From assembly GCA_020466095.1 (NCBI GenBank), contig CM035809.1:3277309-3341308 (forward strand): 64,000 nucleotides of DNA, written 5' to 3'. The DNA is from Chlorops oryzae (Eukaryota; Arthropoda; Insecta; Diptera; Chloropidae). The notes under the pieces were generated by a model that had not been told where the DNA came from, did no database searches, and saw only the letters and a program-made list of their open reading frames with translations. Positions 54,936 to 64,000 of this stretch are shown one piece after another (position 1 is the first letter of the stretch; each line of letters starts with the position of its first letter). The position numbers were made by a program, and so were the translations under genes.

Positions 54936-56201
54936 TAGATGCACAGAAAAACTTTTATACACGAAGAAAAAAAAAAAACACATACCCAATTATATTTTGC
55001 AGGCATTACATATATAATTGCGTATGATGTAAATATATTTTTATAATTACGTCGAATTATATTTTTCATTACCTCCAATTATATAAGTAATTGTATCATT
55101 TTTTGATTTTTTGTTAGTTCTGACCCCCTCAATCAGCTCCCGACCAGTTGACCATCACAAATGGAACACCCTGTAGATCCATAATGCGGATGCTGCAGTA
55201 TCGGATATTTCCCATGGTTAGTATTCGCTGTTGAATCTTCCAGAACGTTATGCATAAGTTTGATGTAGATTTTCACCTGCAAGTTGTTGCACTTTAATTC
55301 CATTCCTTTAGTTTTTCAGTTGTTGTTTTGCCGTAGGTCAGCAGTTGAAGGCGTTGTACCTCTTGAACACAGCTCATGCAGTTCGGGGCTAAGGGTTTCT
55401 TCTAGTTCTGGCAATTTTAGATTTAGACTGATTGCATAAACGTTTTCCCTTGTACCTGTAGTACAGGTAGTACCCCGATAGGAATTTCAACTAATTTTAA
55501 ACTAATTTAAAATTAGTTGATTCTCAGTGACAGCTAGTTGTAATTCTGACTTTTTTGTATGGAGCGAACTAACCTTTTTAGCATTACGGTGTCCTACGAG
55601 TAAGTCAATTGTCCAGTTCTGCATATCTTTTCAACCAGTTGAAAATTACTTTATTTCAAATTGCATTAAAAAAAATTACATTAAAAATCAAAGTAGTATT
55701 TCTTCTTCTTCTTTTTCTTCCTCATTTTAGTCACAAACTGACTGTTGACTGCATATAATTTCAGTTAGTTTTAGAACAGTTTGTTTTCCAACTGATTGAA
55801 AAACTAACTTTTTTATTGAACTAACTGTCTTCGTTTCCACAGGGACAGGTCCTGTACTTATGCTGAGTCTTAGTGCTCGTGTTTATTGTTGTGATTTTTC
55901 GGAGAGAAAAAATGGGTAAATTAATGTTTTTGTGGCTGTAACTCACATTCCTGATCAATTACAAAGATTTGCAACAAAATTTGTTTTTTCCAGCTTTTAT
56001 CGTTATTTTGGCTGAATTGTATGCAACATTATCTTCTTAAGAAGTGAAAATAGGAGAAATATTCCATTACGTCAGAATTGCAAGAAATTCGCGAATTTAG
56101 TGTTTCATACCAATGCTATTTAAAAATTTTAAAACCGTTTGTATTTCTAAAACACCATTCTTTCATATGCCATCAAGAAATGTACACAAATTTTTAAAAT
56201 A
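54936..56201. other. Mostly unassigned, with one MITE end
   Basis: GGAACACCCTG followed by TA at 55161-55173 matches the terminus of the 22212-31150 MITE; only this end is visible. 55490-55800 contains repeated AACTAATTTTAAACTAA / TTAGTTGA-type words, possibly a small foldback element between CCCGATAGGAATTTC (about 55475) and CGTTTCCACAGGG (about 55845). Confidence 0.4.
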
Positions 56202-56204
56202 ATA

Positions 56205-56359
56205 GGGGTATTCACAAAGGCGTGTTAAAAACGTTGGAAAGTCGGAAAATTGCAACTACTTAAAAATTAAGCAAAAATTTTTTTTTGTATCTTGCACAAA
56301 TTTTTAAGTAGTTAAAATTTTCCGACATTTCTATTTTCCAAAGCCTTTGTGAATACCCC
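56205..56359. mobile_element. PIF/Harbinger-like MITE, copy 1
   Basis: Inverted ends GGGGTATTCACAAAGGC, arms of about 60 bp including GTCGGAAAATT and ACTACTTAAAAATT, and a short middle. Flanking triplets ATA and TTA differ by one base. The same family occurs at 57325. Confidence 0.7.
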
Positions 56360-57324
56360 TTATGTTGTGAAATGCTGCTCAAATTTAAAAATTCGACCAA
56401 TTCTTGTAAAAATTGCATTTTTTAAATTTAATTATATTATATTTTGTTCGGGATTAGGGGTCCAATTATTTCTTTTATGAAATAAGAATTTCATAATAAT
56501 AAAAATACACTAGAGCGGGTCAATTTATATGGGTGGAAAAAAAAAATGAAAAATGGTATAGCAAAATCGTAATCTACGACAAATTCTAAGAAAATTGCCC
56601 TGAGAAACCATAGCACTAAAATCAATCCCACATCGAATAGAATGATCGACCGATGTTTGAATTAATTTTTTTTCAACTTAAATATTTCATACCCTTTTAT
56701 AAGAGCTTATGTTGGGCATGACGCCTCGCTGATTTGTACATCGACTAGAACGTCAAATATCATAAATTTCTTTCAAACGTGCGCTTTCTATGGGCCTGCC
56801 AGCCACTCAATGTAATCACGCACAACGCCTTAAAGGCATTTCCTCAGATATAAATTGCGTTCTGGTAATTTGTAGCTGCTTTCTTTGCATTTCACGAATG
56901 CGGCCATTTAGGTAATGACCTGAAATTCGGCTAAGGAAGATTCACGTTTGTAGAAATTTATGGCGTGCTGTTGAACATTTGGGCACTTTGCTATAGCAAT
57001 TCAGTTGAGAGGAAACTTTTATCGAGAATTTATGTGAATTTACATGTTTTATTAGCCCTGAAAGTGTCGATTGATTTCGAGTAAAAATTGTCCAAAAATT
57101 TGTTATTTGAATTGTTGTTCTTGGTGTTAAGACAACACTACCAATTTGATTTTCAGAGAAGTCAGACAAATAATTAAATTTGTAGGGCCTCAATTTATAA
57201 TCGGAGGATTTGGAAAAGTGAGAAAAATGTCCCCATGAATTGTTATGATAGTTTGAGTGAGAATATGAAATTGAATTTTGAAACTATGTACCCGCTTATT
57301 CATAATTTTAAATTTAAAACGTTA

Positions 57325-57491
57325 GGGGCATTCACGAAGGCGTCGGAAAATAGTAAAGTCGGAAAATCTGAAAATTTTATCTGCTTAAAAAGTTGTGCAA
57401 GATACAAAAAAGTTTGAAAATTGTTTAAGAAGTCGCAATTTACCGATTTTCTGACTTTCCAACGTTTTTAACACGCCTTTGTGAATACCCC
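57325..57491. mobile_element. PIF/Harbinger-like MITE, copy 2
   Basis: The ends GGGGCATTCACGAAGGCGT and ACGCCTTTGTGAATACCCC pair. The body (AAAGTCGGAAAATC, AAGATACAAAAAAG) is homologous to 56205-56359. Two copies within 1 kb show a family active in this region. Confidence 0.7.
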
Positions 57492-57579
57492 TATTGTTGA
57501 AGTTCAACTTTTCTATGGAAATTTGATATCAGGCATGTGCTAGAATCCGAAAGCTGACGGAATCGGAATTTAAATCGAA

Positions 57580-57630
57580 CAAAATCGTGCCAGACTCGCC
57601 TGACTATAACACCCTTACTTGTTTCTATTC
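57580..57630 (+). repeat. mini-me/Helitron-like 3' end fragment
   Basis: GCCTGACTATAACACCCTTACTTGTTT is identical to the 3' tail of the 39021 element, with a decayed hairpin before it (CCAGACTCGCCTGAC). The rest is absent or unrecognisable. Confidence 0.6.
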
Positions 57631-58862
57631 AAATTTTGTAACTTCGTGACACATTTCACATACTAACGTCGAATAGGGCTCTTGTGTGGTTGCAGTGAAA
57701 AGAATAATTCTTTAAGACTGTGCTCACGTATCCCTCACGAAAAAATGTGTTCGAAAGAAGAGCAAATGTTGTACCGCCTGTTATGGATTACAACTAAAAT
57801 GTTGCCAGCTTTTTCAGTTCGGTTTTCAGCCAATACTTGCCATTAAGAGCCAAAAATAAATCTCTCTGAATAAAGCCTTGTTTAAAAATTGGTATACAAC
57901 TTTGAGGTTTAATTAAAAATATTTAGCAAAAGTAACAAAGGTATGGTGAGCTATAAAAAATAAACAGCTACAACCGGATGTAATTCATAATATGGAGGAA
58001 AATTTCTTCATGTTTACGAAATTTGTTGAATTCGAGAATAAATTCTTCGATAGCATTTTGAAATGATTTTCATATTTTCAGGTTCTTATTAACTTTCGGT
58101 GTACCACCGAAAACAAACCAACGAACAACCCACAGAAAACACATTTCGTCCTTATTCTGTTCACATTTTCATTCAGTGCAATCAAGAAAATCTGTTCTTC
58201 GTAACGTAAACACATTGAACATATTGTTCATATGAGCTCCTTATCCAGTACGACTGTAATGACGATTATGAGGGCTATAACGTCTTGTGCTGAATACAGC
58301 ATTAAGTGTTCTCTTTGTCAGGGTTTTGCTGGCTTTTACAGTGTTCGACGATAATGATTGTCTAGGATGCTTTTGTATCTATTTAAGAAGTTGTTTAATG
58401 GTAAAGCGAAATTGTGCTTTTAGTGTGCCAATGAATACTTATTCTTCGCTTTACTAAAGTCCCTTTATGTGGGAGTTTCTTCAAAGGTATGCATAGCAGT
58501 ATAATGAGACGGAGAACTTTCTCCTAGCCAAGCTCCACCCAGGTTTACTTTCCATTCACCGATGAATATAAAACTTTATTCACTTGGTTTTAGAAATGAT
58601 CAGCTTGAAATATTGAAATATAAAATGTATTGGAAACTATTTCTTATTGCGTCAGGTTTCTTTTCTCCATTTGATTAGCACACACGAAAAATTGCTTTTA
58701 CAGACCCTCAATCTCATTATGAAAAGTTTTTAAAGAATCTTAATTGACAGGTGGGTCATAATATGGGACCTTATGGCTAGTAATCTCTTCTAGTTTCTGA
58801 AAAAAAAATCCTTAAAACTTTAAGAAGAGCCTGCCTAATGGTTTCTGCAATTATTACTATGT
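57631..58862. other. Unassigned DNA
   Basis: No supported gene or element. Confidence 0.4.
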
Positions 58863-58970
58863 CGCACACTGATCACTAAATCGGCACAACTCAAAATTTT
58901 ACATTTCTCGGGCTAACAGCCTATAACTCTCGATGCCAGTAAAATCAATTTCTTTTCTAAATTTATATTA

Positions 58971-60848
58971 CACAGGCCGACACAGATTTTGGTGCCGACG
59001 GTTTTGAAACGGATTTAGAATATTTGAACTCAGGTGATTTCAAAAATGCCGTCGGTTTTTCTCTATCAGCTCTAGTTAAAGAGATATAGGCAAAATATGT
59101 TTTTTTCGACTTTGATATACTTAACTGCCATCAACTCGGTTGCTTATTTTTATACTTCAAATTTTTTAACAGGAGTGAGAAGCGAAAAGACAGGTCTTAT
59201 AACAAATGTAAATTGTTTTCTTGGTTTGTAAGAGTTTATTGGAAATTTTCCAATTCGAAACTGAAAATGTTAGTTTTCCCCCCAAAATTTTCAACTTTGA
59301 ACCCTTTTTTACCCTATTTCCTTCAGTGCAACGCCTCCAAATTGGCATATTTTTGAAAAACACATTTAATTGACAATAAAATGGTGTATAAATATTGATA
59401 AGTTCTTGAAAATTGCCGAAGCTATTCAAAGTTTTGAAAAAAAAGAAGAGATTCGATGTAAAATTTATAAGAAAAACACAAGTTTGCTCTGCAAGTAGCG
59501 AACGATTCATCGATAGCAGCTGATAGCAAACTGAAAATGTTAGTTTTCCCCCCAAAATTTTCAACTTTGAACCCTTTTTTACCCTATTTCCTTCAGTGCA
59601 ACGCCTCCAAATTGGCATATTTTTGAAAAACACATTTTAATTGACAATAAAATGGTGTATAAATATTGATAAGTTCTTGAAAAATTGCTGAAGCTATTCA
59701 AAGTTTTGAAAAAAAAGAAGAGATTCGATGTAAAATTTATAAGAAAAACACAAGTTTGCTCTGCAACGTATTTAGTTACATAGTTTTTAGTATTGTACAT
59801 GAAGAAATTTTTGGGAAATCGCGCATAATTCCCCAGCAATAGTCTGCCATCATACGAATGTCCCATCTCCCTTGATACCTTTTCTCCATTGTTTTAATAT
59901 CCTGGTGGAAGCGTTCTCCTTGTTCTTCGCTGAGATCTCCTAGGTTATGTTGAAAGTGATCTATATGACTATGGAGGTAGTGTACTTTATGCTCATGTTG
60001 CAGCCTAAATTTTTAAAGTTCAGGAGCATTTCTTCAACTAATTCTTTGTAGTTGTCAGTCTTGTTATTTCCGAGGAAACTTTTTACTACTGCTACAAAAG
60101 ATTTCCAGGCTAATTTTTCTAATTCAGTCATAGATGCCATAAAAATTATGGAGTCTTTAATTAGCTGAATTAGATTTGGGGCCCATCAAAAATGCCTGCT
60201 TTTAGTTTTTCAGTGCTTAATCCAGGAAATTTTTGGCAAACAAATTGAAAACAATGAACATTTGTATGCAGAGCTGATAAATTTAAAAAGCTGCTATCGA
60301 TGAATCGTTCGCTACTTGCAGAGCAAACTTGTGTTTTTCTTATAAATTTTACATCGAATCTCTTCTTTTTTTTTAAACTTTGAATAGCTTCGGCAATTTT
60401 CAAGAAGTTATCATTATTTATACACCATTTTATTGTCAATTAAATGTGTTTTTCAAAAATATGCCAATTTGGAGGCGTTGCACTGAAGGAAATAGGGTAA
60501 AAAAGGGTTCAAAGTTGAAAATTTTGGGGGGAAAACTAACATTTTCAGTTTCGAATTGGAAAATTTCCAATAAACTCTTACAAACCAAGAAAACAATTTA
60601 CATTTGTTATAAGACCTGTCTTTTCGCTTCTCACTCCTGTTAAAAAATTTGAAGTATAAAAATAAGCAACCGAGTTGATGGCAGTTAAGTATATCAAAGT
60701 CGAAAAAAACATATTTTGCCTATATCTCTTTAACTAGAGCTGATAGAGAAAAACCGACCACATTTTTGAAATCACCAAAGTCCAAATATTCTAAATACGT
60801 TTCAAAAACTTGCGCACCAAACAAAAAGTGTATTTTTGTCGGCCTGTG
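58971..60848. mobile_element. Long-inverted-repeat transposon with internal remnants
   Basis: Ends CACAGGCCGACA; TTA on both sides (58968-58970, 60849-60851). The arms about 58971-59521 and 60288-60848 are inverted copies of about 550 bp, nearly identical for the inner 400 bp. A segment of about 240 bp (59249-59490) is duplicated directly at 59528-59766. The centre holds a decayed minus-strand coding remnant. The arms produce identical open frames on opposite strands, which are not genes. Confidence 0.8.
59815..60145 (-). pseudogene. Transposon-encoded protein remnant with frameshift
   Basis: The minus strand reads ELEKLAWKSFVAVVKSFLGN, then KELVEEMLLNFKNLGCNMS, then after a one-base shift HIDHFQHNLGDLSEEQGERF, HQDIKTMEKRYQGRW and MMADYCW. 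Such blocks recur in proteins of unnamed arthropod transposons. The shift near 60000 and the missing N-terminus make it non-functional. Superfamily assignment is not possible by eye. Confidence 0.7.
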
Positions 60849-61097
60849 TTATTTTTAATTAACTGCAGAATCAATAAATATCAATATTAATTTTCCAAGT
60901 GTTCCTTTTCCTGCAGTTAAGTGTTGGCGAACATGAAAAAGTTGATTGGAAAACATTTTATTTGTCTCGGTTTAGTGATTAGTGTGCGTTATGTTTTATT
61001 TTATAAATACAAAAAAAAAAGTTTTTTTTTTCATTATCAAGAAAGGCTCGTTAATAGCACTATGGCTACCATGGGAAAAAATCGAATAACTATCAAT

Positions 61098-61105
61098 AAA
61101 AAAAA
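61098..61105 (-). terminator. RNA polymerase III terminator of tRNA-Cys
   Basis: A run of eight T on the minus strand, 12 nt beyond the tRNA 3' end. Confidence 0.7.
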
Positions 61106-61117
61106 TTTTCCTCAACA

Positions 61118-61189
61118 AGGGGACACCCGGGTTTGAACCGGGGACCTCTCGATCTGCAGTCGAATGCTCTACCACTGAGCTATATCCCC
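61118..61189 (-). tRNA. tRNA-Cys: tRNA-Cys (GCA anticodon)
   Basis: 72 nt, no intron, no encoded CCA. Acceptor GGGGATA pairs with TGTCCCC (one U-G pair), D arm GCTCAGTGGTAGAGC, anticodon loop CTGCAGA with GCA, T arm CCCGG-TTCAAAC-CCGGG, discriminator U. The A and B boxes are internal and intact. All stems pair, and the sequence matches eukaryotic tRNA-Cys. Confidence 0.95.
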
Positions 61190-61318
61190 CGATGGGATAT
61201 TTGAAGCATGCATCCCCAAAATTCCGTGATCATTTGCACAAGCTTTTATTTACTAACTATATTCGTCTCATTTTAAACCCGGTGCAAATGACGTGAAAAT
61301 AATTGTTGGGACGATAAG

Positions 61319-61413
61319 GCCGGGTCATATTGATCCGTGTTTTGTCTATAATTTTTCAAGAAATTTTCCAAGTCAACCAAGTTTAAAATTGCCTCGGGTC
61401 AATATGACCCAGC
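61319..61413. repeat. Small inverted repeat GGGTCATATTGA
   Basis: CGGGTCATATTGATCCG on the left and CGGGTCAATATGACCCAG on the right pair across a 60-bp middle. The arms are themselves near-palindromic. MITE-like but without a clear target duplication. Confidence 0.4.
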
Positions 61414-61505
61414 GTCATTTTCGCTGTCCTTAAGCAAATTTGAATAGAAATCAAGAAAAAAATCAAATTATTAGAAACTTCTCACTAATTTAAATATATA
61501 ATTAC

Positions 61506-61968
61506 TAGTGATGCCACGAATATACGGCCACTATTCGGTATTCGGCCTATTCGGCGTCATTTTTCAGTATTCGGTATTCGGCCGAATAGTTAAAATATTC
61601 GGCCGAATACCGAATAGTAGATATAACTTATTAAAAAAATCAGCAGTAACTACAAATTAAGTTTTTCTCACAATAACGTAAAAAAATTTAATTAACGAGA
61701 TCTAAAAATACAGCAGATTTGCTTTTTGTTCTTTAGAAATATTAAATGTACGCTAGCTTCTTCTAAATTTTCTTCGAAAACATTATAAACAGTGGGCAAA
61801 TTTTTCAGCGGCAGATTTTGCCTTGACTCCAGCTAGTCGCGAGTAGGCTCAAGCTGTCTTTGCTACGTGCCGAATATTCGGCTGCCGAATATTCGTTATT
61901 CGGCCGAGAGGTTGACCGAATATTCGGTATTCGGTATTCGGCCAAATCCACTATTCGTGGCATCACTA
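61506..61968. mobile_element. hAT MITE with perfect 8-bp TSD
   Basis: Ends TAGTGATGCCACGAATA and CTATTCGTGGCATCACTA; ATAATTAC flanks both sides (61498-61505, 61969-61976). Both halves carry many copies of ATTCGGTATTCGGCCGAATA-type palindromic words. No ORF. Confidence 0.92.
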
Positions 61969-62299
61969 ATAATTACCCTGCTTTGAATCCTAGTACTCTC
62001 ACACTACCAAGCGACTAGTCCCACATATACCAAATTACCACAAATACTTCCTTTTGATTGAAAAAAGTGAAAACGAAATTAAACTGGAACAAGCGGTTTT
62101 CAAAAATAACAAAACATTTTACTTTATAGTTTTGACTAAGAAACGAATACGTTTCGTTTGATCCGGTATGTCCGCAGCCGTAGAGTGCATTTGATATCAA
62201 TTGATTGGAATATTTATGTTTTCGTACAGATGTGCAAACTCAAAATTCAAGCACTCTATGGTGTGTATAATATTTATTTATCTTGTGACAAATATATAC

Positions 62300-62555
62300 A
62301 CACAGGCCTGTAAAGAGGGGAAAAATGGGTGTGTTCCTCCAGGCCTGGGCTTTCTGAAGAGGCCCACAGTTTTGTTGCATGGAATGTTTTTTTCTTGTGA
62401 TCGCCACTTTTTTGTAAGGGGAGTTTGGACCCACAAAACCTTCCCCTTCGTACGCCACTGCAGGATCCCTGGTGCTGTTTTTGAGTGTTTTCAAATAACT
62501 AAAACATTTGTCTCTGTGATGGGTATTTTACTGTCAGGCTTGCCTGACTTGTTTT
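62300..62555 (+). repeat. mini-me 3' tail with hAT terminus remnant
   Basis: GGGTATTTTACTGTCAGGCTTGCCTGACTTG at 62521-62551 is the hairpin tail of the mini-me family. TACGCCACTG at 62451-62460 equals the right end of the 3032-4556 hAT element; its left partner was not found. Confidence 0.45.
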
Positions 62556-62798
62556 AAATCGCCCTTTTAAAATCTCTTAGGAACGAAAAAATAGATTTCG
62601 TTACAAATAAAGCTGGAGAAATTGTAAGAAATATTTATTGTCGGTGGCCCACCATATTTGATCTACCATTTTGAACTTTTAAGATTTCGAATTCAAACTC
62701 GTTATCAGCATCCTTGAAAAGGACAATATTAGATTCTCGACCAGAAAAAGGGATATTTTTACCCATAGTGCTTCGAGCATTTTGTTTTGACTGATTAA

Positions 62799-63099
62799 CC
62801 CTTCAATTCCCAGTCACCTCTTGGTGATAAAGGTTTATCATTTTTCTTGTGTGCTGCAGCTGAAATTTTCATATGTATTTTCAAAATAGGTAAAAAAATT
62901 GACTGCATAAAATTTAAAATGATAAGAAAAATATTTCGTGTCGCCTGTTGGTGGCCACCCATGAAAATAAATAGGTTCAACATTTTTTTTCATATTTATT
63001 TCTTGTCACCGAGAAGTCATTCTATGACATAGAATCTATGTCACTTTAGTGAAAAATAAGTGCCGAGCTTGCATTTTCTCTAACATGGGAACTGACGGG
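62799..63099. mobile_element. piggyBac-like MITE with TTAA target site
   Basis: The end CCCTTCAATTCCCA and its partner TGGGAACTGACGGG invert with a few mismatches. TTAA flanks both (62795-62798, 63100-63103). TTAA plus CCC ends are diagnostic for piggyBac-type elements. A perfect internal palindrome GTGACATAGATTCTATGTCA-like lies at about 63022-63044. 301 bp, no transposase. Confidence 0.8.
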
Positions 63100-63103
63100 T
63101 TAA

Positions 63104-64000
63104 GGCTCTTATGCAAAATAGAGTGTTATGTCCATTCTGTTGCGTTTCCTGTTTTCTAATCATATTGAAGCCTTTCCATACGCTCTTTAGAACATTATTA
63201 GCTTCTTTGTTGATTCAAAGTTGCCTTAGATTTAATTATTACGTCCAGGACAGAATCAAGATTATTATAACTTCTCTGCGAGAATTCAACTGATTCCCTT
63301 TTGTCGTTCTGCTCAAGACTCATAATTGTTTTCACAGGAAAATTAGTTCAACCTTATGCTTATGCGTATTCATCATGTGAAAGCTTCTTGGTAAATTCAT
63401 TCAGTTGATTCTACTCTTAAGTCAAGGCAAAACAATTGTTTACTAAATGCCTGGAAACCCAAAAATTTGTATCATCTTCGGAGATACAGATTGGCTCCTT
63501 GAATTTCGAAAGCCTCCGGAAAATGTGAATGAATTGAAATGTCAAAAGAAATTCGTTGGGAAAAGGAAAGGATTTTATGAGAAAATTTTCAATTTATGAA
63601 ATAAAGCCGATGAAAAATGAAATTATTGTGTTAAGAAAAGCATACAAGAACAATACTTGAGAGCAGTACAATGAGCTTTAGAGACCCAATATTTGTAAAA
63701 TATAACAATTTTTATAAAGCTATTTGAACAGCTTATTTTATGTATATTTATAGAACCATTAACCGTCAAATAGACATCAAAATAGAAAAACTTAAATCAA
63801 ATAAAAAAATTTTCCACGATAGCCTTAGGACCAGCTCATGCCAAATTAATTTAAGGCAAAGTCTTATCTTTTCGGGAACATAAGTACAAGTCGGTGGAAA
63901 TGAGAAAATGATTCAATGAGCATTTGCAGTGGCAAATTACATTAACCAGAGAGAGAAGTTCTAATTTTTTCATATCACTCTTCACTTCAACTTTATCAAC
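63104..64000. other. Unassigned DNA to window end
   Basis: AT-rich sequence with no supported gene, RNA or element. Confidence 0.4.

Larger units (their letters stand above)
58863..60988. mobile_element. GCAC-terminus element interrupted by a long-TIR element
   Basis: The left end CGCACACTGATCACTAAATCGG and right end, inverted, CGCACACTAATCACTAAACCG pair, and they resemble the 53954 element. The interior is the inserted 58971-60848 element plus about 250 bp of original sequence. No clear target duplication at this locus. Confidence 0.6.

Noticed and set aside
59166..60643. Three matching open frames of 87-155 codons on both strands
   Set aside because: They are the same non-coding inverted/direct repeat arm read repeatedly; no domain.
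1..64000. Prokaryotic features (operons, Shine-Dalgarno sites, CRISPR arrays, origins)
   Set aside because: Composition, retrotransposons and tRNA structure are those of an insect nuclear genome; none were seen.

Overview
This is a window of an AT-rich nuclear genome from an insect, most likely a higher fly (Diptera: Schizophora). The evidence is a Ty3/gypsy and a BEL/Pao retrotransposon of insect type, several copies of a dipteran mini-me/Helitron-like family with (TA)n and (GTCY)n cores, a tRNA-Cys without encoded CCA, a tRNA-derived SINE and a SKP1-family gene. The species cannot be named from sequence alone. Four 100-base N runs mark assembly gaps.

The window is almost entirely transposable-element and intergenic or intronic DNA. 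The left part (1-5246) holds small foldback elements and a decayed hAT element with an 8-bp target duplication and a nested TA-flanked element. From 5966 to 16572 lies a complete Ty3/gypsy element with unusually long (2.6 kb), practically identical LTRs, a tRNA-Lys primer site, a Gag that begins with an intact RING-H2 finger, and a Pol reached by an apparent -1 frameshift (GGGAAAC plus an 8-bp stem). From 20148 to 20853 lies a Transib-like non-autonomous element whose termini read CACAGTG, the V(D)J signal heptamer, with a 5-bp target duplication. From 22355 to 30563, on the minus strand, lies a complete BEL/Pao element with indistinguishable 482-bp LTRs, inserted in an older TA-flanked element. 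It carries an extra third ORF after pol that repeats the zinc-knuckle/aspartic-peptidase module, with a credible splice acceptor just before its ATG.

The region 32067-37034 is a tandem duplication whose second copy is garbled by small indels; a second such pair spans 42882-47160. Both look at least partly like assembly or haplotype artefacts. The one plausible host protein gene is an intronless, divergent SKP1-like ORF at 38157-38582 (minus). From 39021 to 47160 is a nest of mini-me elements and two element families that share a CCCAAG terminus, have 2-bp target duplications and interiors saturated with one short motif; one family keeps a small ORF. The right third carries a SINE, a nested stack at 53737-54935, a long-inverted-repeat element with a transposon-protein remnant (58971-60848), tRNA-Cys (61118-61189), a hAT MITE with a perfect 8-bp duplication, and a TTAA-flanked piggyBac-like MITE.

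Functionally there is no operon-like cooperation. The two retrotransposons are self-contained units (LTR, primer site, polyproteins, LTR). The other elements are mostly non-autonomous passengers nested in one another, giving a relative order of insertion.
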